Below the pieces are notes generated by a model. It was given only the letters and a program-made list of their open reading frames with translations, ran no database searches and had not been told where the DNA came from. A stretch of 64,000 nt of DNA, taken from Owenia fusiformis (lineage: Eukaryota; Annelida; Polychaeta; Sabellida; Oweniidae). Both the position numbers and the translations under genes were made by a program. Positions 26,910 to 40,200 of this stretch are shown here, in pieces (position 1 is the stretch's first letter; every line of letters begins with the position of its first letter). The stretch lies in assembly GCA_903813345.2 (NCBI GenBank), contig CAIIXF020000010.1:16255181-16319180 (forward strand). The letters are read 5' to 3'.

Positions 26910-27985
26910 ACCCTGGGTATAGTCTGTCACGTGACTTCATTGATGACGTGTGCGCGAGTGATTCGCATTTTCTTTCGCTTGAGGTTTGTAATCACACTTT
27001 TTACATGTTTTAAGATTTTGTATCTCTGTGAAACTTGTCCCGTACCATCAATGTCTGAAGACGATCTAATTCACCAAATATCTCATCCAAGCGTGTCCCG
27101 GTTAAAGAGAAATTCGCACTTTTGTGTCTCGCAAAATGACGTGTGCGCGAGTAAATCGAATTTTACGAAGGATGGGTGCGCGAGTCTTAAATATTTTTAT
27201 TCACTTGAGACAATTCTGCAAGCTAAGGCAGAATACAACTCACGTGACATTTGTTTTTGTCATCTTAAAGTAGTATGTTAAAGAATAGTTTGCTATTTTG
27301 TAGATGTTTCATGTATGGCACATACATGTCTACGTTTAATGACAATAAATGTTTTGAAATAGCTTGTAGGGCTGTCCGGCATTGCAGGTGAATTAAAATT
27401 TGAACCAAAAATTGAATTAAATTTTTGGCGGTCTCATAAAACCGGCAGCATATTCATTTATTGACATCCCATACAAGGGGGGGGGGTCAGAGTTGTTATG
27501 TGGTTACTCGGCATCCGCCACGATCAGAACCATGTAAGGAATAGTAAGGGGAAGCCCATGATACCAAGTAATATCAAATAATTATAGGAGCTTCTAACTT
27601 CTTCCGCATCCATCGATATTGGTTGAGTCTTTTGGACTGTTTATTTTGAATTTCTACATGTCTAGTCGGCTATAATTTCAGAAAACAACTACATTTTGAC
27701 GTTTTCATTTTTGGCTATAATTTCAGAAAACAACTACATTTTGACGTTTTCATTTTTGGCTATAATTTCAGAAGACAACTACATTTTGACGTTTTCATTT
27801 TTGGCTATAATTTCAGAAAACAACTACATTTTGACGTTTTCATTTTTTGAAATTAGGAAAATACGGAAAATATTTAAGCGATGTATTTATATAGGCGATT
27901 CGTCATGCGTATAGGTTGGCGTTTCGATTTTATATCACCCTGGGTATAGTCTGTCACGTGACTTCATGGATGACGTGTGCGCAAA
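26910..27985. mobile_element. Rearranged foldback in copy C
   Basis: The left arm of the 17362-18984 family (26910-27613) joins an inverted stretch of the neighbouring unit (27614-27940, including four minisatellite units in reverse) and then a short second element end, CACCCTGGGTATAGTCTGTC, at about 27938. Consistent with an inversion between foldback copies or arms. Confidence 0.8.
27673..27850. repeat. 45-bp minisatellite, four units, inverted (copy C)
   Basis: Reverse complement of the arrays at 9822 and 19069. Confidence 0.9.
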
Positions 27986-29001
27986 CAATAGAAGTTTAAA
28001 GGTCTTTTAAAAAGATGAAAGTGCTTTTCAGCTCCTTTTCAAAGCCTCACCACATTATAAATATATAATATATCATTGATATGTACTATCCTACTTGGAT
28101 GGATGATCAGCTTTCATTCCATGTAGGTAAAACAGAAATTGATAAATATTGACGGAGTTGGGGCCGGAGTTGGAAAGGTTACAATGACCCCTTATTTCAG
28201 TAATTTTCAACGTCTAAGTCCCTGTACATCCTTTAATTCTCTGTTATGGCTGTGGGTGGAAACTGGAACGTATAATCAAGGTTTGAATCATAGAAGGCCG
28301 GATATTGAATGAAGCAGATAAATAGGATGAAACAAAGACCACGGATTATGAATTGGCTTGATAATATCGTCATAAAAAGGTTATTCGCGTGCTATAAATC
28401 CTCGTTCAATGGGTACTACATAACATCTTTATATTTTAGTAGTTTTACATAAACTCTTGTTTTCCTGTATCTTCGGATGCAGTGTATGATTTACAGAACC
28501 ATTTCTTAAATTATATGACAGCTAAGTTCAATAAACATACAAATGAACTTAATCTTTCTAAGAATTATTGCCAATATGAGAGTTGTTCAACAAATACTAA
28601 TACAAATCTTCTCATTTTAATATGGTAATAAGTTAATCAAGCTGAAATTTTTCTTGGAACATTTGTATTGGTATTTATTGCACGGCCCTCGTATTCTTGA
28701 AATAAAAGTCAAAACTGAATGTTGTTTCGAATTAAAAGAGGTTTGATATTTAATTCAGAAATCATAAATTACTTGAAGTCGTCATTGTCACTTCCTTGAA
28801 GATGTATTCGTATATTTTATCGAGACATTATATGTCTAGCTTCAAAACATTTCTGCACTTAGTCAATGTTTTTCTTATTGCAATCTTTTTTAAACAATAA
28901 TACATCCAATGTACTTGGTATATTGCGTCTGATTGTCCAGGTAAAACGCCTAGCTAAATGTGAATGTCACTTTAATGGTCAAATGTTTTACAAATATTGC
29001 A

Positions 29002-29188
29002 GGCCCGTAGCCAGGGCGACCCCCGTGGCCAAAATTCTTTCAAAATCATGCAGTTTTTCACCATTTTGAGCACTTCTCAAGTGATTTTAGCCATAATTGG
29101 GCCAAAATTGTCAAATGTGAACCCCCTCTGGAATTTTTTGAAAACTGACCCCCCCCCCCCCCCCCTTAGCGAATCCTGGCTACTGGCC
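29002..29188. mobile_element. Short TIR element GGCCCGTAGCCAGG
   Basis: Ends GGCCCGTAGCCAGG and CCTGGCTACTGGCC, with a C-run of about 16 bases inside. Against copies A and B (ACATTGTAAAC near 16520 and 26070) it shows a TTG duplication. Degenerate relatives at 53014-53190 and about 53500-53610. Confidence 0.7.
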
Positions 29189-29409
29189 TTGTAAATATAT
29201 AGATTCGAATATACTGTTAGTTCATACATTACTGCGATGACATGATTGTATCTGACAGTGATAGTAATGAAACTGAAAGTCAAGGATAAGTAATAATCAG
29301 GATCAATAAATGGAAATTGAATTAAGGTTGATAAACATGCATTAGGTGAGGCTTGAAGGCCTTGAAGCTCTGGATAGGTTATACGAGAAAGCAAGTACTA
29401 TTTCATTAT

Positions 29410-31251
29410 GGCCAGAGCGCCCATAGCCCCACAGCCCCATGCCCCCATATGCATAGACATGTCGCAAAACGGTGGCGCATTTGTATTTTAAGGGTATCGC
29501 GTGAATGTAACTTTGATTCCCCGGATTATAAGATAATATTCTAATTATATAGTTATATATCATTTTAAAGCTGTTTCGATAAAGTTTTTAGATCAACTAC
29601 ACTCCGTTCACGATTCTTGCGCGTTCTTTTTTATACTCTATACTCAATAATGTATAATATATCAATGTTTTGTCACGGAAATATTTTCACGATGATGTGA
29701 GAAAGAATAAGTTTCATTAGGTGTTACCGAGTATATGATGAATAAATTTTCCACCAGAGATGATTGCCTGTTCAATATGCTAACTGCTTTTCGAAAAATA
29801 AATCATGACGTTCTGTAGATTAAGTAAGTCCAACTTTTTCTTGAAAAATGGTCGCCATTTTCGCCATTTTCTTGCTTTGGGATGTACCCTGGACAGTTGA
29901 AAATGGTAAACATTAATACTCCCAATCTGTCTCTTCAAACTGTAAAGTACATAGTATAACTACATGTATTAGTGTTTCTGTGCGTTTAAGAAAAATTTAA
30001 ATACTCCAAATAGAGGAGTTTCTCGCAAATTCTCGTTTTTTATGTGATTTTAAGAGATTTGCAACTTTTATTTCTTTTTAATAGCATATTTGAATTCAGT
30101 GAAAAGTTTTCTCCAATAATAGCTTTGATTTACACAGTTATGTCATTTAAATCATTTTCTGCTGCAACGGAGTAGGAATGCTTCATTTCTATGTTTTAGT
30201 TTGTTTTTTATTAAATCTTGCCATTTTTATGAATGTTGTTTTACATTTTTGCTCCAGAAGTAATGAAGCAATTTTAGTAATATCACACGTAAAATACTTG
30301 CAAGTATGACATTTTATTTTGACAATCACGTAGCCAAATATGATGGACATTTTGAAAAATGCCGTCAGTCAGTTGTGTTAGTACAATGGGATTGCCGGTT
30401 ATCTAGTTATACGCCGTGCATTATATTATATAACATATTTTCCGCTCATTGGTGCTCTTAACGACATGATTCATGAGAACTGTGAAAAAACAATCAATTA
30501 CTCCGTGAAAACATCAGATGCTCCGCCATGACTAGAGATGTAATAAAAAAACTCCACTAACTTGCGCGTTAACTAAAACTGATTGGCATTTGACGAGGTC
30601 GGGCTCCTGTATTGAAAGGGATAACTGCCAATCTCCCTAATGCCTTAGGGATTAGATAGAAATCGAATTTTAAGGATACTGATAGAGTGTTAATGACGTC
30701 CAAAAGGTAACTGACAAAAACAATAACTTTAGAGAGGGCGTCTACGGTCCTCAATTAACCTCGTATGGTTTTGAACGAAAGAACGCTTCTAACTTACACT
30801 GACAAAAATTCACAAAATCCAAACTAAATTACAATTAAAAGATCGATCAACTGCAGCACGAAGTATATATTGCATGGAGCTGATCCCCGGGCAGGGAGTA
30901 CAGTGGGTCGAGTGAGGTTCATTAGATCTGAAGGGAATCATGTATCAATATATGCTGACAATAAGAAGATCCATTTGATTACATCAATGAAGCATACATC
31001 ATACTTTCATATTATTTCAGTCATCAAACGCATCTAAAGTTGTTTACCATCTTATTAAGAGTTATGAGAACTTAATTTTATGTGTGACATTTAAGTTTAT
31101 TCATCAGTATTTTACTATCATGTTCATTATAAATAACGTACTTTATTTATTGCATCTCATTTTCAAAATGTCCTTGCCATTTTCGACTGCATGATAATAT
31201 TGTTAATGGTGAAAAAAAATCGAAGTAATAATAATTACGATATTTACGATA
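29410..31251. other. AT-rich spacer, nothing recognised
   Basis: No gene-like exon. The minus ORF at 30569-30754 has no motif I can place. Confidence 0.5.
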
Positions 31252-31412
31252 TTCACGAGTGTAACTAACGGCTGTCGGCTACCGTATTAACCTACTCATT
31301 TAATTATGAATAGTACCTGCCACTATTCCATTCATATTTAAATAAGTTGGTCATAAAATAGCATGCTAATCCGGTAGCCGACAGCCGAGAGTTACTACAA
31401 TCGTGAATACAA
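31252..31412. mobile_element. Hairpin MITE
   Basis: Arms CGGCTGTCGGCTACCG (about 31269-31284) and complement (about 31372-31387), with further pairing outside. About 90-base loop. Confidence 0.65.
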
Positions 31413-34145
31413 GTTTGTCGTTCAAGCAATTACCACATATGGTATTTCATATAACTGTTTTTAATATTTTGGCCCTATCAATATTTCATTTCATTATACC
31501 CCATCCACAACGACAAGACACGGTGATTAATATTGCACTATACCAAGCATGCCCAAAATTTCAGATGTTGGCACTAGTGTTTGCTCTTGCATCAAAGTTG
31601 AAAGAATTAGTCTTAGATTGATGAAAAGATGTATGTGGCGCCCGCCAGATGCACGCCCATCAGCGCAAGGTGTTAACAATAGATAGCGCCGACGAAATGC
31701 GATGGAATAGGCAAAGGAGTCTTGCATCGATCTATTGACGCTCGCCCTTTCTTATTCCATATACCCATACCTTTAGCAGTAATGTTTTGGGAAAGTGAGA
31801 GCTCGATGCAAGACTAGGGGCAAAACCCGAATCTCTGAAAACATACCGGGTTTGGAACATTGGTTTTGTGAAATACCTAAATATTAATCACAAATGTATC
31901 GCTATGTTTATATCAGTTCATTTTATGATATGGGTTGTTTGACATTGTTTCAGTCGTTTATAAAGCCTTACCGTTCCACGGGTTGGTGAGGAAACCTCAT
32001 TGGAATATACAATCATCTCAGTAAATCTATTTAGTCGAACCTCATCAGTTCTCATATCAAGAGGTTCCATCTTTTATCCAATAGTCACACAATCCCTGTG
32101 TTTTATTCCAGACGGGGTGAAGAATGACACTGGTTTTGTCAACATGCACAAGAATAAGGAAAGCCCCAGAGCTTAAGAGATAACAGACCATGGGCGTAGC
32201 GCCTATTACGCAAAATACGCACAGGCGTTCCAAATGAATTTGAAAAAAAATCAAAAATGTGTTAAAATGCTCTGATTTATTTGCGAATTCATTGATGCTC
32301 CCTACCATATCTGTATTTTTCCATTGTAAACATTTAAAGTTGATAAAAACGCTTAGATTCCATCAAATAACGTCCTTGAAAAAAGATTTCCCGGGGAGAA
32401 TACCGTACGTAACTTAAGCGAGGTATTAAATTGACGAATCTGTTGTCTTCTTCTATTTGTTCGCAAACATGTACATTTTCTTAAACATATGATACTGACA
32501 CACGTTTGTAAAAAAAACTTCGTGAGAATTCTCCCCACAACGTGGGAAATAAGGAAAAATAAAAATCATAGGTTCCGACTTTTTGTTACTGAAACGGCGC
32601 GTAATCGAGTGGATTGCCAGTGACTTTAAAGCTCTGTAACTTTAGTATTCGTAAACTGAACACTTAGCGTACAAAAAAGTTAGACAATTCAATTTTCTAT
32701 ATTTTTGGTGAATCTTTTACTGGATAGATATCCTGGAGCAACTATCGTATAATATAAGTCGTCCATCTTGGCGCATGTTTCTGTGAGAAAGCGCGTCTAT
32801 GAAAATTTAAAAATACTATGAAAAATATTTTTAGATTCCTTGGTTTTAATATTTCACAAAAGGCTAGTCAAGAGACTGGACATAGATGAATTAGAACATT
32901 TAATTTCATCGGCTAGATTATAAATTCTATCATTAAATTTAATGGCGTCTGGTCAGTTTAGTTTCATCAAATTTCTCTGGTACTCCCTGGCACCCTGTTT
33001 AAATATTTGTATAAAATTGTTCATTTTCTCGTCCTTTTTCAAGACGGTTGATTTTGGGTCAAATATGAATCAAAATGCAGTTTCAGATAACTGCAATATC
33101 ATATAAACATATTGGTCCCATCACTCTCTGATTTCGAATCCGTTCACTTTTATAAGACACAATCTCAATTATGAACAAAAACACCCCCAGGGAGTCCGAT
33201 AACACAATGCTGTTTCTAGGGGGTTTCTAGGCATGTGATTATGCGGCCGAGTGTTTATATTTGCTTAAAGTGTCAGGTGAACTGGCCTTGTTATCATAAC
33301 AGAGAGCTCTTTACTTTCTTGTGTCAACTGTAACTGAAGTGATTCTATTCTTATGTACAATTAATGAATTGATATAATTAAGTGAATATTATGTTAACGT
33401 CTATGACAAGGAACGTTACACAATAACGCTATTTCTATAGTGTTTCTCTGCAAGGTGGTTGCTACTACTCTTGTTTAGAATGGATTCCTTTTCCAATTTT
33501 GTTTATATTTTAATTCTTAGAATACACTTTTCCAGGCAAAACCGTGTGTCATAAAGATCAATTTGAGAGTCTCGAGAAGGTAAAAATAAAAGCTGCGTTA
33601 CCTCCTTTCCTGGCCCGTTCAAATTACTAGCAATTCAGTGAACAGGAAAATCGCGTATTGCATATGAATGTTTGTCTGTGACTTAAAAAGTTAATCGTCG
33701 TTCAATAAAATACACCATTGGCAAACTATGACTCGACTATTTACTTCTATATTTTATTCACTGGTACTCTATCCACTGTTGTATGTTTATTTAAATATCT
33801 TATCAAAACTCTAGTTCAGTTTGACCGTGGTTTAAATTGGTCAATAATGTAAGGATCGTTTCTATGAGCACAAGGATTAATCTCTCTATAACGGAGTCAC
33901 AATACAATATTGATCACTTTAGTTGCACTTAGTCAGCAACAGTTTTGCCAAGTCATTGTTAACTTAGTTCCATAACGACTAGAACATACCGACCAGTTTA
34001 AAGCTACCTGGAAATTGAAAATATATGTTTTGTAAGGTTGTCATGTGCATTTAAACGCATACGGTCATTTTAAAAGTTAAAAAAAGTCCAAATTTCATTT
34101 TTGCTCACATAATTTGTAAACAGTAGAGGATTAATCACAAACAGG
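31413..34145. other. Spacer upstream of the GST fusion
   Basis: Contains the single-arm repeat relative at about 32400-32620. No clear core promoter. A 5' untranslated exon could lie here but cannot be identified by eye. Confidence 0.45.
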
Positions 34146-34248
34146 ATGGGTTGTGGTGGATCTAAGTCGACAGAGGTGAAGGAGATTAAACAAAATGGAA
34201 ATGTGCAAGAGAGTAAGCAGAAAGAAGAAGCAAAAATATCAAAACAAG
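34146..34248 (+). CDS. Exon 1: acylation-type leader of the GST fusion
   Basis: Encodes 34 residues starting MGCGGSKSTEVKEIKQ and ending just before the first GST module, with a phase-1 donor (CAAG/GTTCGT). Gly2, Ser6 and Lys7 fit the N-myristoyltransferase pattern MGxxxSK, and Cys3 next to Gly2 is a typical palmitoylation position. The rest is rich in Lys, Glu and Gln with no hydrophobic stretch, so it is not a secretory signal peptide. The ATG is chosen because it opens this pattern and joins in frame to exon 2. The acylation itself is inferred. Confidence 0.82.
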
Positions 34249-37200
34249 GTTCGTTTAGTTTTTTGTTTTTGTACATTTGTTTTTGTGTGTTGTATTATTT
34301 AGTACGGCAAGACGTATCTTACCTTAGGTCAAGGTCACAATGAAAGTTCAACTCACCCTGTGTATTGTTGTTTAATAATCCGATTGAGAAGGTGCACTAC
34401 AAGAATAGGATAAATCACTATATAAATATACTAGAACATTTGGGTGTACACCTTTTGGTAATGCCTGTGTCACATTTGCTCCGATTCAGTGTTTTGTTCA
34501 AAATTGTATTCAGTTTGGAACGAAAAACTCAATCGGCCGGGCGCTGGCCGATGAGTCGCAGCAAATGTCCAGGACCAATGGTCGTAGATTTGTGAAAAGT
34601 ATTGAATGTTATCTTGTTGATTTAAAATGTAATCCTTAAATACCTAAAATGATTTTACTTTTCAGATCCTATACCAAAAGGTCCTTATAAACTAACTTAT
34701 TTCGATGGTCAGGGTAGGGCAGAACTGACCCGGGTGATCTTTGCATCACAAGATATTAAGTTCGAAGATATTAGAGTAAATTTCAAAGACTGGCCTGATA
34801 TGAAACCAAGTAAGTTTAAGAAGTAGTTCTGCTATAGACTTGTGTCAAACACACTTTTTCGATATGAAAATAAACTTACTACTGTCATAAAGGAAATATA
34901 TCCAATTTATTTGCTTTATCCAATGCCATTTAGAAACAAATTATTGACATATAGATAGTATTTCATATCCCAATGAAAATTCAGTAATTTTCTTCTTGAT
35001 GAATGCCCATCGGCATTTTTTAAAAGTCTTAAAAGTGGGCACCATTATATAGGATAATCTTGGATATTTAAAACAGTGATAGAATTTAGAAATATATCAT
35101 TCTGTCTAGTATAGTTAGAATTCGCGTAACCAATACACACTATGTATGTTCCGATGGTATGGTTCTTTAAATTCTTACATTTACTCTCTCGTAGCGACCC
35201 CTATGGGAATGTTACCCATATTGGAAGTGGAAGGAACAAAAATATGCGAGAGCCAGACCATTGCACGCACAGCTGCACATATAGCAGGTAAAAATATTCA
35301 TTGCACGCACAGCTGCACATATAGCAGGTAAAAATATTCATTGCACGTACAGCTGCACATATAGCAGGTAAACGTTTTATTCGTAGCATACAGATGTACA
35401 TGTATATATAGCAAGCAAACATCCCATGTTTACGCATAGTACGCACTGCTACACATAACAAGATAATATTTCGTTTTCTAGTCGTTGTATTTACATATGC
35501 ACGTACATGTATAACGATTTTGTTTTCCCCATTGCACCTAATGTTACACATGTAAAAGATAAACATCTCGATGTATAAATTTTATGTTTCGATGAATTAT
35601 ATTTTTGTTTCTTAAACAAGGTATTGCCGGTGAAACCGATCTAGAAAGAGCACAAGCGGATATGATCGTGGATAACTACTCTGACATGCTCAATACCATG
35701 TTAAAATGGATGGTCGCAAAGGATCCCAGTGAAAAGGTGTGTTTGTATTTTGACCCACTGATAAAATCCAATATACGTTTCTTTATGTGGCGTACAACAT
35801 GCGCGTAACTGTATTATTGTAACTCTCTGTATTAGTAAATAGATATAAGACAAAAAACTACTATTTAAAGACATCATGCTCACATTTGAATATTATCTTA
35901 CGAGAATAGAATACTAGTACTATATTGAATTCAAATTTCTTTTGAATGAAATTTGATTGTAATACCTAACTTTTACTGATTTAGGAAGAATGTCAAAAAC
36001 GTGTAAAAGAGACTATCCCTGTGGGTTTAGCAAATATTGAGAAGATCCTGGTGAACAATGGGGGTGTTGGATTCATAGTTGGAAGCAAGGTATGATATGT
36101 GAATTATAAACAGAGATTACCTACTGGAAGGGATTGAATATGGGTTTTATCCCAAGGGACAATACTATATGATATTTCACAGACAGTATGATATTTCAGG
36201 ATTGTCTCTTGGATACTATATATCACATATTCACGTGTAAACATTTAGTGTATTTTTGAATGTTGATTAATTTTAATGGACTTTATGGCTGATATTGTTT
36301 TGATATCAATAGGATGAATATGATATCCCATGGCTTTCTCCATGGGCTTTCAATATTGAATGCCTATGCTTTTTCGAACTATCATTTTATCCACTCGTGG
36401 ATATCTCCCATCTTCATTCGAATTGAATAATATGGATGATTTGATGAGAATATATTTTGGATATTTACTCATTTCACGATTATCAATGTCTTCATATTAA
36501 TTCAGGTGATTACAATTTCAGTTGACATGGGCAGATATCGCATGCATGCTTCTCATGGATGATTGGGTAGCTGGGGGATTTTACACAACGGAATGGCCTA
36601 CGCTCGCCAGACATGCTCAACGCATCCGGGAAATACCAGCCATTGCAAAATGGATACTGGGGCGACCAAAAATGACACCACCAACGACGGGGACACCATC
36701 GCGAGAAGTGACACCTTCACCCGATGTAATACCACCTACAGAAGTGACACAGCAACAAGGTAATCTCGCGAGATCTTAACGCACGTTTGATCACAAATAA
36801 CATGGAGGTGAACGTAACCTTAAAAATGGTCTCTTGTTGATAAATCAAATGTTAGCAGTTTAGTTTTAAAATTCTTTTTTCTGTGTATGAATGAAATGTT
36901 CCTTTACTTGGTGTTATGATCTTGAATGGTGATAATGGAACTTCAATAGTAGGCTAGACATTGTTTCTTTTCACAATGGATTATAGTTTGGGATAGTTGG
37001 TATTGGTATACACTTTTTTTCTTGCTAGGTTCTGTCACAATTTTTGGTCCATATCATTTGGCAGTTGTGCGTACATATTTACTTATATAATTATTGCTCT
37101 AGTATCAATGTAAGTAAAGAAAATACATGGATGACAGACTGATTGATTGTCAGTATGTGTTTTGATATGCCTTGTATTTTATGACAAAACTTATATGTGA

Positions 37201-40200
37201 ATATGCGATATTATTTTAGCTTCTGAATCTGTAACTACGGAAGATATCCCTGAAGGTCCGTATAAACTGACGTACTTCAACCTCCGGGGTAGAGCAGAAT
37301 TGACCCGGATGATCTTTGCCTCCAAGGGTATAGAATACGAGGACATTCGAGTTGAGTTTAAAGATTGGCCTGAAGTGAAACCAAGTAAGAGAGTTAATTA
37401 TATATAACCATTTTAAACGGGATGAACATAAATTGCGCGTTATGTTGAATTAAGATTCAAAACAATGTGTACCATCTTACGTAAAACGGGTTTTTGAACG
37501 ATATAAATCACCTCAGACGCGAGTTCTTCGAACAACCAACGACAACAAACTACCAGGCTCAATTAGTAAAAAACTTGGAAACGGGAACAGTTATTGCTCA
37601 ATGATAACCTTGTGGAACCGTCTTCTAAGAGACCATAAGGAAACGAACAGCTTCTCACTTTTAAAAACAACAACTAAATGATCACCTCACTAAAAACATC
37701 GAACCTACAATTTCAACCTCCTATTTATGCCTTGGTCACATTAGCTCCAATTTTCACTACGGCATCCGGCCGATTGAGTATTTTGTCCAAAATTGAATAC
37801 AATATTGAACAAAACACTCAATCGGCCGGGCGCCGGCCGATGGATCGGGGAAAATGTGACCCAGGCATAACAGCACCTTGATAGAAAAGAAGAAACAGTA
37901 CTAAATAAGATAAGAGTAAATCGATATTTTAAATCCGATCTTTTTTACCATAATTTCTCTTTCATTAACGATCCATATTGTGACTGTGGAGATCGAGAGA
38001 CAGCACAACATGAAGTCTTGTCCTGCCCTCTGAGAGAAACAAAAAATGCGCTAGCGTTGGTTAAACGTAAACTCAACTTAGATGTAACTAAATACAAAAC
38101 ATTAAAAAACAAGACAAATTTCCTACATTTTGGCGACAAGGATCTGACAAATGAAAACAATTTCAAATTTTTTAAGGCAGTTTTAAATTTCATTAAACAC
38201 AATTAATTAAACATATGCGATAACAATAATTCAAATTCAGGGCACTAATGGGGGTATAGAGAGGTAGAAAAACAGAGTGTATTTAAACTTTATTTTTTTA
38301 TACTAACTATGGCTAAATGTAATTATATTGTAATTTAGATTCACTTAAAGCGGCAGAAGAAATGCCCTTTCTGGGGCGATTCTCCGTAATTAAGATGTAA
38401 AATTTATGATTTTTATGAAATAAAGAGTTTTTTTTTTTAATTGAACTTTTCAAGAAAATGATGAATTACTTGTAGAAAACATGTTTATACTTTTGCAACA
38501 AATATACCATTAATTGATTCCTATTTAACTTTTTTGAATAGCAACCCCACGGGGATATTTACCGTTACTTGAAGTCGGGGGCGTCACTATTTGCGAGAGT
38601 CAGACAGTTGCACGCACTGCTGCACATATAGCAGGTAAACATATTTATAATGCTACAGCTGCACATATAACAGGTAAACATATTTATAATGCGCATAGCT
38701 GTACATATAATAGGTAAATATATTGATTTTACTCATAACATACACATCTGCATTCGACACATACATTTATGATAGATTCAGGAGATGGATGTACGAACAA
38801 ATTGTCAATACTTATATACGATTCCACGTTAAAGTTTCCATATCTACATATTCACCCATTTTGCCCATTCGTTTCAGGAATCGCTGGTGAAACAGAACTG
38901 GAAAGAGCGCAAGCGGATATGATCATTGACTGCTACAGTGATATTTTCGACAGTGTTGTAAACGTATTTTTTGAAAAAGATCTAACTACAAGGGTACGTC
39001 TGGATTTTGTGCAATCAGCAACGAAATGTTCTTAAATATATACGTTTTGATTTAAGTGGAGCAACTTCAGAGTATTAATAAAATGGATATCGTAAAAATG
39101 GATATGAAACCTGAAATTAAGTTTTACATGCTTTGTGCCAGGGTCTCAGTGAATTTTCAGGTCACTTTTTGATTGCACTTAATTTTTATACACATTTAGT
39201 TTACATTGATAGGGAGGCAGGCATCGGGTTAAAAAAGCACAATTTCTTTTATTCATAGAAAACATCTACGTCATGTTTTTTATGCGTGTAGCATGTTTGC
39301 TTTTTAGAATGAACTTATAGCAAAACTTAAGACTCAGACACCAGAGGGCCTTAAAAATCTCGAAAAGATCCTCGTGGATAATGATGGAGGCGATGGATTC
39401 ATAGTAGGAAGCAAGGTACAATATTTATTTATGTATTTTTAATAGCATGTTTTGTATCTCAGCTTATATACAATAAAACTCAAAAATTTATCTTTATTAA
39501 GCGAATTAAAAAGTTAACCTTTCAACTTGAGCACTCCTGTGTAAGATGAACACCTCTGTAACGTGAACACCTCGACATATCGCCTTTTGATTCATTCATT
39601 TGGCTTTTAAGTCAGTTCCACCTCTAAAATATGAACACCCCAAAAATTAATTAAAACGTTGCAAATACATTATATACGTACAATACATTACACTATTTGC
39701 CTTTTTATGTATTTTACTTCAGTTGACTTGGGCAGATATAGCATGCATGTTCATATTGGATATCCTCCATAAAATGATGCCGGAAGCTGGTGTTGATTTG
39801 GATATGTCTGCACTATGTCCTCAACTAACGAGTCATTCTGGACGTATATGCGGAATACCCGCCATCGCGAAATGGATAGATGAACGGCCGGCAGAGGAAC
39901 CTCGGAAGTTACCCATCCTACAAGGTAGTTAAATATTTTCATCTAATATTGTCTACTTGACTTATTTGAAATTGAACATTGTAAATGAGATATAGGGTCA
40001 GGGATCTCAGGTGACTCGAATCCATGACCTCTAATACCAACGACATCTTCGACTACCACGACTATGAAGGGTTTAAAATTAGCATTCAATTAAAATAGAT
40101 TTAGTGTCTTGACAAATCATCTCAAATCTAGTGAAGCACCAGAATAATTTAAAAAATATACTCTTACAAAAATTAACTTGTCGTTCTGGACCAATCAACC

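Larger units (their letters stand above)
26369..29409. repeat. Tandem ~5-kb unit, copy C (rearranged and internally deleted)
   Basis: The first 540 bases follow copies A/B, then come a half foldback, an inverted piece of unit sequence and a second foldback end (26910-27985). After about 180 unrelated bases, unit sequence resumes near 28170 (GGAAAGGTTACAATGACCCC) and runs to about 29409. The middle of the unit (MITEs at 11.4-12.3 kb in copy A) is missing. Confidence 0.8.
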
